Shown: positions 41,767 to 50,657 of the stretch, piece after piece
Position numbering within the stretch: position 1 is the stretch's first letter
Layout of the letters: each line of letters starts with the position of its first letter
Assembly: GCA_964567485.1 (NCBI GenBank)
Contig: CAZMMX010000001.1
Span: forward strand, 1-64,000
Source of the DNA: UBA1413 sp964567485
GTDB lineage: Bacteria > Bacteroidota > Bacteroidia > Bacteroidales > Prolixibacteraceae
Direction: 5' to 3'
Length of the DNA stretch: 64,000 bases
Notes under the pieces: generated by a model
What the model saw: the letters and a program-made list of their open reading frames with translations, nothing else
The model's database searches: none
Told to the model about the DNA's origin: nothing
Translations under genes and position numbers: made by a program

Positions 41767-42402
41767 ATGAAAATAGAGGACATCAGGGAAGAGTATACCC
41801 GTGGAAGCTTGCGGCGCAGAGATCTGCCCGACGACCCTTACGATCTTTTTGGGCAGTGGCTGCAGCAGGCACTGAAGGCTGGGGTTTTGGAACCCACGGC
41901 TATGGTGGTATCCACCATCGGAAAGGATGGATTTCCCTCCTCAAGGGTGGTATTGCTCAAATCGTTTGACCGGGAGGGATTTCTCTTTTTCACGGGGTAC
42001 CGCAGTGCAAAGGGAGAAGCCATCGCCGCCCATCCGCAGGTGTCTCTTCTTTTTTTCTGGCCTGAATTACAGCGGCAGGTCAGGATAACGGGGTGGGCCG
42101 CCAGGGTACCGGAAGAAGAGTCCACCGCCTATTTCCTGACCCGCCCGGTGACCAGCCGTCTGGGGGCCTGGGCCTCCGAACAAAGCCGTTCCATCCCCTC
42201 CAGAGAATACCTGGAAGAGAGATTCCGCCATTACTCCCGTCAATTCGAAAACCAGGAAATTCCCCGTCCCGACCATTGGGGAGGATTCCGCATCACCCCG
42301 CATGAAATGGAGTTCTGGCAGGGGCGTGAAAACCGCCTGCACGACAGGTTCCGGTATTCCCGGAATGATGGGCTTTGGGAGATCAGCCGACTGGCGCCCT
42401 AG
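41767..42402 (+). CDS. pdxH: Pyridoxine/pyridoxamine 5'-phosphate oxidase
   Basis: About 211 residues from ATG 41767; a TTG at 41752 would add five. The FMN-dependent enzyme oxidises pyridoxine or pyridoxamine 5'-phosphate to pyridoxal 5'-phosphate, the coenzyme used by LtaE elsewhere in this window. FMN-binding strands are SSRVVLLKSFDREGFLFFTGYRS. The substrate-binding R-x-E-like region is HWGGFRITPHEMEFWQGRENRLHDRF, followed by the conserved WEISRLAP end. Length matches the family (about 210-220). A tandem 23-bp repeat precedes it. No neighbours of the same pathway. Confidence 0.94.
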   Translation: MKIEDIREEYTRGSLRRRDLPDDPYDLFGQWLQQALKAGVLEPTAMVVSTIGKDGFPSSRVVLLKSFDREGFLFFTGYRSAKGEAIAAHPQVSLLFFWPELQRQVRITGWAARVPEEESTAYFLTRPVTSRLGAWASEQSRSIPSREYLEERFRHYSRQFENQEIPRPDHWGGFRITPHEMEFWQGRENRLHDRFRYSRNDGLWEISRLAP

Positions 42403-42534
42403 CAAGCAGGAGCAGCCCCTTTCATAACGAAAAAATGGCCGGAGGACCCACCACGGTGTTCCGCTACTTGCTGATTACTGCTGAAAATAAAGAAGTGAGG
42501 AAACACCCCGATGTGCAAAGCTCCCTGGTGGGGA

Positions 42535-44228
42535 CTAACTGTCAAAATCAAGGTTGAATTTCTGCTGTAGCAAGGCCAGACTGGCATTTTTCCTGAGCAT
42601 CTCCTCCAGTTTTTCCCCGTCGGTATAAAGCATCTTCCGGGCCGGTTCACTGACCAGTTCCGTGGTGATCTCCACATTACTGTTGTGGAGCTCGCGCTTC
42701 AGCCAGGCTACCAGGCGCGGTTTCTCATCCCTGACGAGCTCCTCCTGCAGCGAATTTTCGACTTTCAGAACCAGCCTTCCATCAGCAGAATAAAGAGGTT
42801 GGCGGTTCAGGGAGGATTTCAGGTTGGGCCGGTCATTGAGAGAGTTGAGGTATTCAGCCCATTTTTCCAGAAGTTTCTCCTCCGTAAGAGGCTCATCCTC
42901 CTGTTTCTGGTTAAAAAGAATATGTTGTTCCCTGGTCGTTACCCCCGAGTCGTTAAGCTCAGTTCCTGCCAACACCGATTTTATGGAGGGGCCGGTGATC
43001 TCCTGTGATAGTTTGCGCCGGGAAGGGGGCCCGGGTCGGGAGGGAGGTACCTCCCGGGGGAGTGCCGCCGGAACGGGCTCCCGTGGTTCTCCAAAAATGG
43101 GCTCGAGAGAATCAGGAGCGTCAGCTATTTTTTTTTTAAGGTCAGCTGGGCTATCCTGGCCAGAGCGAGTTCTACGGAAAGCCTTTTGTTCTGACTGCTC
43201 TTATACTGGTAATCGCATTCATTGCTGATACCCAGGGCTTCCACAAGAAACTCATGGGGCGCCGCTGAGGCCTGTGCCTTATATCGGTCACGGATGTCAC
43301 CACTCACTTCCAGAAGCTGTACCGTCATAGGATCACGCGATACCATCAAATCACGAAAATGGCGACTTACTCCGCCTATGAAATGTTGCCCTTCAAAACC
43401 CTTGTTGAGCACCTCGTTGAAGATCAGCAGGGCATCGGTCACCTGATTCTTCAGAAAAGCATCGGTAAGACGGAAATAATAATCATAATCCAGTACATTG
43501 AGGTGGGTGATGACATCCTGGTAAGTGATCTCCCTGCCCGAAAAACTGACCAGCTGGTCAAAGATCGACAGGGCATCACGCATGGCACCATCGGCCTTCT
43601 GGGCAATCACATTCAGGCCTGTCGGGTCAATCGTCACCCCTTCCTGTGTGGCCACATAACTGATATGATTGGCGATGTCCTCCACCCTGATTCGGTTGAA
43701 ATCAAAAATCTGACAGCGGGACAGGATCGTGGGTATGATCTTATGTTTTTCAGTGGTGGCTAAAATAAAAATGGCATGGCGCGGGGGCTCCTCCAGGGTT
43801 TTCAGAAAAGCGTTGAAAGCACTCGGACTGAGCATATGGACCTCATCAATGATGTATACGCTGTAGTGCCCCACCTGCGGAGGAATGCGCACCTGATCAA
43901 TCAGATTCCGGATATCATCGACAGAATTATTGGAGGCAGCATCCAGCTCATGAATGTTATAGGAGCGGTTGGTGTTAAAGGCCTTACACGATTCGCACTC
44001 ATTACAGGCCTCGGTTTCCGGGGTCAGGTTGCTGCAGTTGATGGTCCTGGCAAAAATCCGCGCACAGGTCGTCTTTCCAACCCCACGGGGCCCGCAAAAA
44101 AGATAGGAATGGGCAAGCTGCTTCGCCCTGATGGCATTCTTCAGGGTCGAAGTTATGGCCTCCTGGGCAACTACCGTCCTGAACGAATCAGGCCTGTATT
44201 TCCTGGCTGAAACTACAAAATTCTCCAT
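42535..44228 (-). CDS. dnaX: DNA polymerase III tau/gamma subunit, frameshifted
   Basis: The clamp-loader ATPase. Zero frame gives 367 residues (gamma-like): Walker A GPRGVGKTT at 46-54, zinc-binding cysteines around 64-80 (CSNLTPETEACNECESC), Walker B IIDEVHML, and the expected SRC motif. That frame ends at TAG (43125-43127) directly after a run of ten A (minus strand, 43128-43137). A -1 shift in the run opens a frame that continues through a Pro-rich linker into a conserved tau C-terminal domain (to 42535), giving about 564 residues. As in E. coli and Thermus, ribosomal or transcriptional slippage would make both tau and gamma. A single-base error in the homopolymer would explain it equally well. 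Confidence 0.9.
43128..43137 (-). promoter_or_regulatory. A10 slippery run in dnaX
   Basis: On the minus strand TT is followed by ten A and then the in-frame TAG. The -1 frame is open on both sides. Candidate programmed slippage site that separates gamma from tau. Confidence 0.6.
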
Positions 44229-44255
44229 ATTCTCGGGTCATCCTTCCTCAAACGC

Positions 44256-44263
44256 CAAAGATA
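44256..44263 (-). promoter_or_regulatory. Bacteroidota -7 box for dnaX
   Basis: TATCTTTG followed by GCG on the minus strand, 28 bp before the dnaX start at 44228. Confidence 0.55.
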
Positions 44264-44478
44264 ACGATTTCCCCTTAGCCGGCGCAAAAAAAAAACAACC
44301 CTCCCTTCCCGCGGAACAATTTCTCCACTCTCCCCACCTTAAATTCTAGACTCACGGGAAAATATCCATCCCCCCGCAAAATATCCATCCCCATTCCCTG
44401 AACATTCTTACGCTCCGTGTGTTTTGCTTATCAAGAAAAAAATGGACCGATTCACCTAATTTTTAAATTCTTTGACAA

Positions 44479-45021
44479 ATGCAAAAACTGATTTTTACAC
44501 TTTTAGCCCTGATGGCCGTTCTTACCGTGCCGGCACAAAAAGCGTCACTCCACTCCTTCAGGGTGGAGACCATCGACGGAAAGGAACTGGATCTCTCCTC
44601 CCTGAAAGGGAAAAAGGTGATGGTCGTCAATACCGCCTCGAAATGCGGGTTTACCCCCCAATATAAGCTTTTACAGTCGCTCTATGAGACTTACGGTGGC
44701 CGCGGTTTTGAAATCATCGGTTTTCCTGCCAACAATTTCATGGGACAGGAACCGGGGAGCAATGAGGAGATCACCGCTTTTTGCAGCGAAAATTACGGGG
44801 TTACCTTCCCCATGATGGCCAAGATTTCTGTCAAGGGGAAAGATATCCACCCTCTCTATCGCTGGCTTACCGAAAAAACGGAAAACGGCGTGATGGATGC
44901 CCCTGTGAAATGGAATTTCCAGAAGTTCCTCATCGACGAGGAGGGCCGGCTGGTGGATGTTCTTCCTCCCGCGACCAAACCCGACGACGTAAAAGTCCTG
45001 AACTGGTTGTCAGGAAAATAA
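44479..45021 (+). CDS. Exported glutathione-peroxidase-family protein
   Basis: A 180-residue thiol peroxidase with signal peptide 1-19 (LIFTLLALMAVLTVPAQ), so it acts in the periplasm. The peroxidatic residue is C56 in VVNTASKCGFTPQY, replacing the selenocysteine of animal enzymes. The catalytic Gln lies near 90 (PANNFMGQEPGSNEEI) and Trp in VKWNFQKFLID. A second Cys near 101 (AFCSENYGV) is likely the resolving residue, so thioredoxin rather than glutathione may reduce it, as in most bacterial members. It would remove hydrogen peroxide or lipid peroxides, fitting a lineage with Bat aerotolerance genes. It stands alone between dnaX and phr. Confidence 0.92.
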   Translation: MQKLIFTLLALMAVLTVPAQKASLHSFRVETIDGKELDLSSLKGKKVMVVNTASKCGFTPQYKLLQSLYETYGGRGFEIIGFPANNFMGQEPGSNEEITAFCSENYGVTFPMMAKISVKGKDIHPLYRWLTEKTENGVMDAPVKWNFQKFLIDEEGRLVDVLPPATKPDDVKVLNWLSGK

Positions 45022-45136
45022 AAACTCTTCCCCTTTTTCATGGTTAACCAGGCAGGCCTGGCGATCTGCAAGGCCTTTCTCAGTTGAGGGTCCGCATTAG
45101 CAGGACAGATTCGCATTCCCGCATGAGCCCGGGAGG

Positions 45137-46438
45137 CTATGCCAGTGCCCCACGATAGGTTTTCAAAGCCCTTTCCCTGGCCAGGGCATGGTCCACCATA
45201 GGCCTGGGATACCCCACAGTTCCCGCTTCAGGAACCCATTTCCTGATATAGCTGCCTGCAGCGTCGAACTTCTGCTGCTGCGTGGCGGGATTAAAAACCC
45301 GGAAATAGGGGGCGGCATCGCATCCGCACCCGGCAGCCCACTGCCAGTTGCCGTTGTTACTGGCCAGCTCAAAGTCAAGCAAATGAGCGGCAAACCAGGC
45401 CTCCCCCCACCTCCAGTCGACCAGGAGGTGTTTGGCCAGAAAACTGGCAGTGACCATCCTCACCCGGTTGTGCATAAACCCGGTAGCCCTGAGCTCCCTC
45501 ATCCCGGCATCCACCATCGGATATCCCGTTTCTCCCCGGCACCACCGGCCAAACTCCTCCTCGTTATTCCGCCAGCTAATCAATCCGTATTTCTTCCTGA
45601 AAGGCGCATTTTCCACATAAGGGAAATGCGCCAGTATCGATATGAAGAATTCCCTCCAAATCAGTTCATTCAGGAATACCTGGCTGTACTGATGTGCCAC
45701 TTCAACAACGTTCCTGATACTTATGGTGCCAAACCGCAGATGAATGCCTAACCGGGAACTCCCGGCAATACCGGGAAAATCCCTGGTCTGCCCATAATTC
45801 CCGATAAGCTCCCTGTCAATGCTGCGGGAAGGATAATCTCCGCGGCCCCCGGCGAATCCCAGTTCTGACAAGTCAGGAAAAGAGAAAGGAACGGTTTTCA
45901 GAAAAGCCTCCTTCCTGGCAGCCGAAGGATAATGGCCAAGGTGATCCTGCACCAGCCGGGCCTTCCACTTCCTGCTATAGGGGGTGAAAACAGTATAGGG
46001 AGTGCCGTCATCCTTTACAACCTCTCCGGGCTCAAAAATGACATGGTCCTTGAAGGAGAAAAAATCAATGTCCTGGTTTTTCAGGATGGCCGACACTTCC
46101 CGGTCCCGCTCCTGGCCGTAAGGTTCATAATCCCTGTTGCAATAGACAGCCCCGGGACTGAAACGATGGGCAAAATATTCAAAAGCCTCCACCGGGGATC
46201 CATAAAAAGTCAGGAGGCTACTCCCGGCATCTTCCAGATCTCTCTTCAAGGCCATCAGCTCCTGGTGGATAAACCTAACCCTGGCATCGTCGCGGTCAGG
46301 CAATTTCCCCAAGATGGCCGTGTCAAAGACAAAAACCGGCAGGACAGGCCTTCCTGCCGTCAGGGCGGCAAAGAGTCCGGGATTATCGTCAAGCCTGAGA
46401 TCCCTGCGAAACCAGAAAAGGTTGATCTTTTTTTCCAT
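45137..46438 (-). CDS. phrB: Deoxyribodipyrimidine photolyase
   Basis: About 433 residues from ATG 46438 (MEKKINLFWFRRDLRLDDNPG). The longer frame from 46504 overlaps the GPP34 gene and is unlikely. The N-terminal antenna domain (1-130) is followed by the FAD domain (about 200-430), with LIWREFFISILAHFPYVENAPF, WCRGETGYPMVDAGMRELRATGFMHNRVRM and LLDFELASNNGNWQWAAGCGCDAAPYFRVFNP, all highly conserved in class I CPD photolyases. It uses blue light to split cyclobutane pyrimidine dimers. It begins 4 bp after the GPP34 stop, so the two genes are co-transcribed and possibly coupled. Confidence 0.95.
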   Translation of the reverse strand: MEKKINLFWFRRDLRLDDNPGLFAALTAGRPVLPVFVFDTAILGKLPDRDDARVRFIHQELMALKRDLEDAGSSLLTFYGSPVEAFEYFAHRFSPGAVYCNRDYEPYGQERDREVSAILKNQDIDFFSFKDHVIFEPGEVVKDDGTPYTVFTPYSRKWKARLVQDHLGHYPSAARKEAFLKTVPFSFPDLSELGFAGGRGDYPSRSIDRELIGNYGQTRDFPGIAGSSRLGIHLRFGTISIRNVVEVAHQYSQVFLNELIWREFFISILAHFPYVENAPFRKKYGLISWRNNEEEFGRWCRGETGYPMVDAGMRELRATGFMHNRVRMVTASFLAKHLLVDWRWGEAWFAAHLLDFELASNNGNWQWAAGCGCDAAPYFRVFNPATQQQKFDAAGSYIRKWVPEAGTVGYPRPMVDHALARERALKTYRGALA

Positions 46439-46442
46439 ATCC

Positions 46443-47111
46443 TTACCCGGCATGATGAGCAGCCCTCCTGGCCGCCAGGGCCATATTGATGGCTTTGACC
46501 ACAACCGCGGCCTGCCGCACCATGTCAGACGATGTTTCAGCCATCCTGAACTGTTTGAGCTTCAGGGCGGCAGTTTTCCTCATGGAGCGTTCCGGATAGA
46601 TTCTGCGGAGCAGCTGGGCCGGCTCCAGTAACAGAAGAAAACAGATCTCCCCGGAGTCCCCGGGAGGCTGGTGAATGAGCCGTTTGGCCCGGTCCACCAA
46701 TTGGTGCACATGGTTCCCGGGACTCAAAAACGGCTTCTGCCATTTAAAAAACAGAAAACGGCGCTCCTCCAGCCTGATCTCCCTTTGCTGAGACAGCGAC
46801 TGGTAAACCTCTCCCCTGATCCTTTTCATGGAAATACGGAAAGAATTCAACCAATAATCAGTTTTGCGCGGTCCCTGTGATGCGGCCATTTTTCCAAGAA
46901 GATAGGCGTTCAGCGATGATCCCGTTTTCTCTCCTGTTACCTCCAGCCGCCTGTCCACCATCCTGATATTACCCGCGATGAGCATCTCCAGAATGGCAGC
47001 GCCCGCCAGAACCAGGTCAATCGCCATGGAAGAGGTGCCGCTGATGCCCCCCTTTTCAGGCCTGATCGCCAATAACAGCAATCTCTCAGGCAATGTAAGC
47101 TGATTTTCCAT
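46443..47111 (-). CDS. GPP34/GOLPH3-family protein
   Basis: A 222-residue member of the Golgi phosphoprotein 3 (GPP34) family. The defining start LTLPERLLLLAIRPEKGGI is followed by LVLAGAAILEMLIAGNIRM and KTGSSLNAYLLGKM. The eukaryotic protein binds phosphatidylinositol-4-phosphate and glycosyltransferases. Bacterial members are found mostly in Actinobacteria and Bacteroidota and have no settled function; membrane-lipid binding is only inferred. It has an odd neighbour: the photolyase gene starts 4 bp after its stop. It is divergent from ltaE, with about 100 bp between. Its C-terminal third is basic and Ala/Arg-rich. Confidence 0.88.
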   Translation of the reverse strand: MENQLTLPERLLLLAIRPEKGGISGTSSMAIDLVLAGAAILEMLIAGNIRMVDRRLEVTGEKTGSSLNAYLLGKMAASQGPRKTDYWLNSFRISMKRIRGEVYQSLSQQREIRLEERRFLFFKWQKPFLSPGNHVHQLVDRAKRLIHQPPGDSGEICFLLLLEPAQLLRRIYPERSMRKTAALKLKQFRMAETSSDMVRQAAVVVKAINMALAARRAAHHAG

Positions 47112-47185
47112 TCTGTAAAGTTAACGCCATACTTTTTCTTCCTCCTCAGGTACCGGAAAAAATTCAGCCATAAGAGCAAAAAAAC

Positions 47186-47193
47186 TACTTTTG
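47186..47193 (+). promoter_or_regulatory. Bacteroidota -7 box for ltaE
   Basis: TACTTTTG, 18 bp before the ATG at 47211. Confidence 0.55.
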
Positions 47194-47210
47194 AAAAAAA
47201 AACGAAGAGT

Positions 47211-48236
47211 ATGCGTAAAGGTTTTGCCAGCGACAACAATGCAGGAGTTCATCAGGAGATCCTTAAAGCCATCGGGGAGGCCAACACGGGCCATGTGACG
47301 GGGTATGGTGCCGACCCCTGGACCAAAGAGGCAGAGGCCCTTTTCCGGCACCATTTCGGCCAGGAGACGGAAATCTTTTTCGTCTTTAACGGTACGGGAG
47401 CCAATGTCGTGGCCCTGTCCGCGCTCACCTCCCCATTTCATGCGGTGATTTGTGCCTCTACTGCCCACATCCACACCGATGAGTGCGGGGCTCCCGAAAA
47501 ATTCACGGGATGCAAATTGCTGGCAGTGAACACTCCCGACGGAAAGCTCACCCCAGAACTGGTCAGACCGCATCTCCACGGTTTTGGTTTTGAGCACCAT
47601 GCCCAGCCCCGGGTCATCTCGATTTCACAGGTCACCGAAATGGGAACCCTTTACCAACCCGGGGAAATCAGCGCCCTGGCCAGCCTGGCCCATAACCACG
47701 GCATGCTTCTCCATATGGACGGGGCCCGTATCAGCAATGCCGCGGCAGCCCTTGACCTCCCCTTTCGCACCTTCTCACGCGACTGCGGCGTCGACGTCCT
47801 CTCCTTCGGAGGCACCAAAAACGGAATGCTCTCGGGCGAAGCCATCCTTTTCTTTAACCCCACCCTCAGCTCCTCCGTAAAATACATCCGCAAACAAAGC
47901 ATGCAGCTCTTCTCTAAAATGAGATTCACATCAGCCCAATTCCTGGCATTTTTCAAAAACGACCTCTGGAAAAAAAGCGCCCTCCATGCCAACAAAATGG
48001 CAAAAATCCTGGAATCAGAAATCCGCACCATCCCCGGAATCACCATCACCCAAAAAGTGGAGGCCAATGGGGTCTTTGCCATCGTCCCCCGCGAAATCAT
48101 CACCCCCCTCCAGGAGAAATATTTCTTTTATGTATGGGATGAAGAAACCCCCGAGGTGCGCTGGATGACTTCCTTTGATACCACAGAAGAGGAGATCCGC
48201 GACTTCGCACAACTGATCAGAAACCTCATTTCCTAA
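47211..48236 (+). CDS. ltaE: Low-specificity L-threonine aldolase
   Basis: A 341-residue PLP enzyme that cleaves L-threonine or L-allo-threonine to glycine and acetaldehyde. The start FASDNNAGVHQEILKAIGEANTGH is typical of the bacterial family. The PLP lysine is in SFGGTKNGML (near 205), with the conserved HMDGARISNAAAAL upstream, where the Asp binds the pyridine nitrogen and Arg contacts phosphate. Length fits (about 330-345). Its TAA is directly followed by the ATG of the rhomboid gene with no bases between, indicating co-transcription and possible coupling, although no functional tie between the two is obvious. Confidence 0.93.
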   Translation: MRKGFASDNNAGVHQEILKAIGEANTGHVTGYGADPWTKEAEALFRHHFGQETEIFFVFNGTGANVVALSALTSPFHAVICASTAHIHTDECGAPEKFTGCKLLAVNTPDGKLTPELVRPHLHGFGFEHHAQPRVISISQVTEMGTLYQPGEISALASLAHNHGMLLHMDGARISNAAAALDLPFRTFSRDCGVDVLSFGGTKNGMLSGEAILFFNPTLSSSVKYIRKQSMQLFSKMRFTSAQFLAFFKNDLWKKSALHANKMAKILESEIRTIPGITITQKVEANGVFAIVPREIITPLQEKYFFYVWDEETPEVRWMTSFDTTEEEIRDFAQLIRNLIS

Positions 48237-49127
48237 ATGGCCGTCTTCAGGTACTACCCCGAAAATCTGTCGGCACACGACAAGGAACTGGAGAAGAAAA
48301 TCATCAGGCACAGCTTCTTTTTTGCCATTTTCTTCGTGGCCCTCTTCTGGCTGGTAGAGATTATGGGGGAGATTTTCGGCCTGGACCTCACCAAAGCGGG
48401 GATTTTCCCGCTGACCCTGCGGGGCCTCCCGGGGATCCTCACCTCTCCGTTCATCCACTCAGGGTATAATCACCTTTTATCCAACTCCCTTCCCTTTTTC
48501 GTCCTGCTTTTTGCCCTGGTCTACTACTACCGCAGCCTCTCCTACAGGATCTACTTTCAGCTCTACCTCCTGGCGGGACTGTGCGTGTGGCTGGCAGGCC
48601 GCCCGGCATGGCACATCGGCGCCAGCGGCGTCGTATATGCCCTGGCAGCCTTCCACTTCACCAGCGGCGTCATCCGCAATGACCTGCGCCTTTTGGTCAT
48701 CTCCGTCGTGGTCGTCTTCCTCTATGGGGGAATGGTATGGGGTGTCCTCCCCCTCAAACCGGAAATCTCCTGGGAATCCCACCTCTGGGGCGCCGTCTCC
48801 GGAATCCTCCTGGCCATTTATTACAGAAGATTCCGCATACGCAGACAAAAATTCGACTGGGAAGAAGAACAGACGGAGGATAGCACCGATGAGATGGAAA
48901 ACCTGGAAGACGTGAAAGATCTACGAGATGTGAAAGAGATAAAGGACGGAAAAGACGCGGTACGAGAAGAGGGAAAAACAGAAGATACGGCCTTTTTCTC
49001 CCCGGAAGGATCCCCCTTGCCGCCGGTCGATACCACCACTCCCGTTCCTTCTTTCGGACCAGCCATATCCACGGCTCGCCACCACCCCGCCGGGACCTCT
49101 GAAAAAAAAGGGGCCCCGGAAGAGTGA
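48237..49127 (+). CDS. Rhomboid-family intramembrane serine protease
   Basis: A 296-residue membrane protease. The six-segment core spans about 27-197. Catalytic Ser130 is in HIGASGVVYALAA and His182 in SWESHLWGA, with the oxyanion residues in FIHSGYNHLLSNSLPFF (H74, H79, N83). The C-terminal 95 residues are hydrophilic, charged and low in complexity (NLEDVKDLRDVKEIKDGKD then Pro/Thr-rich) and have no counterpart in standard rhomboids. Rhomboids cut transmembrane helices of target proteins. It starts immediately after ltaE. The catalytic pair is intact, so activity is expected; the tail could be regulatory or simply fast-evolving. Confidence 0.9.
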   Translation: MAVFRYYPENLSAHDKELEKKIIRHSFFFAIFFVALFWLVEIMGEIFGLDLTKAGIFPLTLRGLPGILTSPFIHSGYNHLLSNSLPFFVLLFALVYYYRSLSYRIYFQLYLLAGLCVWLAGRPAWHIGASGVVYALAAFHFTSGVIRNDLRLLVISVVVVFLYGGMVWGVLPLKPEISWESHLWGAVSGILLAIYYRRFRIRRQKFDWEEEQTEDSTDEMENLEDVKDLRDVKEIKDGKDAVREEGKTEDTAFFSPEGSPLPPVDTTTPVPSFGPAISTARHHPAGTSEKKGAPEE

Positions 49128-49140
49128 GAGAAAAAAGTCG

Positions 49141-49148
49141 TACATTTG
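49141..49148 (+). promoter_or_regulatory. Bacteroidota -7 box for nusB
   Basis: TACATTTG followed by CGG, 30 bp before the nusB ATG at 49179. Confidence 0.6.
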
Positions 49149-49178
49149 CGGCCAATATCTTTAAGTAGTTCTGTATTT

Positions 49179-50132
49179 ATGATTAGCCGACGGACCATCA
49201 GGATTAAGGTACTTCAGGTGTTTTATGCCTACAACGCGTCATCTGACAAGTCCATATCCAACAGCGAGAAAGAGCTTGAACATGCCCTTTCCAGGTCATA
49301 CGACCTATACCACCATCTTATGGCCCTGCTCCTCGAACTGGCCGATTTCGCACAACACCGCATCGACACCAACATGGCCAGGCTGGTCCCCAGCTACGAA
49401 AACCTCCACCCCAACACCCGCTTTGTCGATAACCGCGTCATCGCACAATTAAAAATCAACAGACGACTGCAGACCCACCTCAGGCACTCCAAACCTGCAT
49501 GGGTCAACCACCCCGAACTGGTCAAAGAACTCTATGCCTTCCTGACGGAATCCTCCTTCTACAAGGAATACATGGAGAGAAAGGAAAGTTCCTACGCCGA
49601 CGACAGGAAATTCACAGAAAAGGTCTTCCAGAATATTTTCCTGGCCTCGGAAGAGCTTCACCTGGTCCTTGAGGAAGAGAGCATCTACTGGAATGACGAC
49701 ATCGACCTGGTGGTGGCCATGATCATCAAGACCCTCCGCGATTTCAGGGAGGAGTCCGATGAATACCAGCTCCTGCTGCCCAAATACAAGGATAAGGAGG
49801 ACGAAGCCTTTGCCAGCGACCTCTTCCGCAAAACCATCATCCACCACGACGAACTCCTGGAGCTGATCAACCAACACTCCTCCAATTGGGACCTTGAAAG
49901 AATCGCCTACATGGACATTCTGATCATGCAGCTCGCCCTGGCCGAAATCCTCTACTTCCCCTCCATTCCCACCAAGGTCACCCTGAATGAATACATCGAA
50001 CTTTCGAAATATTACAGCACCGATAAAAGCCGGAACTTCATCAACGGCATCCTCGACAAAGCCTTGAAAGAACTCAAGGGGAGCGGAATGGTCAAAAAAA
50101 GCGGCCGGGGACTCATCGGAGAAATCGACTGA
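49179..50132 (+). CDS. nusB: Transcription antitermination factor NusB
   Basis: About 317 residues from ATG 49179; the longer frame from 49146 begins inside the promoter and is rejected. The N-terminal motif SRRTIRIKVLQVFYAYN and the C-terminal NusB domain (NWDLERIAYMDILIMQLALAEILYFPSIPTKVTLNEYIELSKYYSTDKSRNFINGILDK) are clear. The protein is about twice the length of E. coli NusB (139), as is usual in Bacteroidota, because of an inserted helical region between the two. NusB with NusE (S10) binds boxA RNA to promote processive rRNA transcription. It is a monocistronic unit; yajC has its own promoter-like box. Confidence 0.95.
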   Translation: MISRRTIRIKVLQVFYAYNASSDKSISNSEKELEHALSRSYDLYHHLMALLLELADFAQHRIDTNMARLVPSYENLHPNTRFVDNRVIAQLKINRRLQTHLRHSKPAWVNHPELVKELYAFLTESSFYKEYMERKESSYADDRKFTEKVFQNIFLASEELHLVLEEESIYWNDDIDLVVAMIIKTLRDFREESDEYQLLLPKYKDKEDEAFASDLFRKTIIHHDELLELINQHSSNWDLERIAYMDILIMQLALAEILYFPSIPTKVTLNEYIELSKYYSTDKSRNFINGILDKALKELKGSGMVKKSGRGLIGEID

Positions 50133-50160
50133 GGTTATTTTGAATCTCCCAGGATTTGAC

Positions 50161-50168
50161 TAATTTTG
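50161..50168 (+). promoter_or_regulatory. Bacteroidota -7 box for yajC
   Basis: TAATTTTG, 66 bp before the yajC ATG. Confidence 0.5.
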
Positions 50169-50233
50169 AACTTCCTGGGTCTGAACAAATACATCCCTGA
50201 AAATTGAATAACAACCATTAAAAACAAAGAAGA

Positions 50234-50548
50234 ATGAATTACCTGTTAATGGCACCACCTGCTGGTGCAGAAGCCAATCCCCTGGCGACCTTCCTTCCTT
50301 TTCTGGTCATCCTGCTCATATTCTATTTCTTCATGATCCGTCCTCAGATGAAACGGCAGAAAGAGCTGAGGACCTTCCGTGAATCCCTGAGCAAGGGCGA
50401 CAAGATCGTCACCACCGGGGGTATTTATGGTAAAGTTGTAGAAATCAAAGACAACTATGTCATTATGGAGATCGACAACAACGTCAACATCAAGGTGGAC
50501 AAGGCCGCAATCATCAAAGACATGAGCGATGCCGCACAGCAGCGCTGA
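50234..50548 (+). CDS. yajC: Preprotein translocase subunit YajC
   Basis: A 104-residue single-pass membrane protein of the SecDF-YajC complex. The membrane segment is about 19-36 (FLPFLVILLIFYFFMIRP), followed by the family motif RPQMKRQKELRTFRESLSKGDKIVTTGGIYGKVVEIKDNYVIMEI. It associates with SecDF and the holotranslocon at the inner membrane. Here secD and secF are not neighbours. A terminator follows 20 bp after the stop, so it is probably transcribed alone, although ybbR comes next in the same direction. Confidence 0.93.
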   Translation: MNYLLMAPPAGAEANPLATFLPFLVILLIFYFFMIRPQMKRQKELRTFRESLSKGDKIVTTGGIYGKVVEIKDNYVIMEIDNNVNIKVDKAAIIKDMSDAAQQR

Positions 50549-50568
50549 TCAGTAAGATATTCTCTGAA

Positions 50569-50593
50569 GGCCGGCGGTTAGCCGGCTTTTTTT
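50569..50593 (+). terminator. Intrinsic terminator after yajC
   Basis: GCCGGC and GCCGGC (50570-50575 and 50581-50586; the motif is self-complementary) form a stem with loop GGTTA, followed by seven T. Confidence 0.85.
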
Positions 50594-50657
50594 GTAATTC
50601 CGGCACCGGACCAACCCTTTCTGTGAGGAAGTTCTCCCTGCAATAAACATTCAAAAA

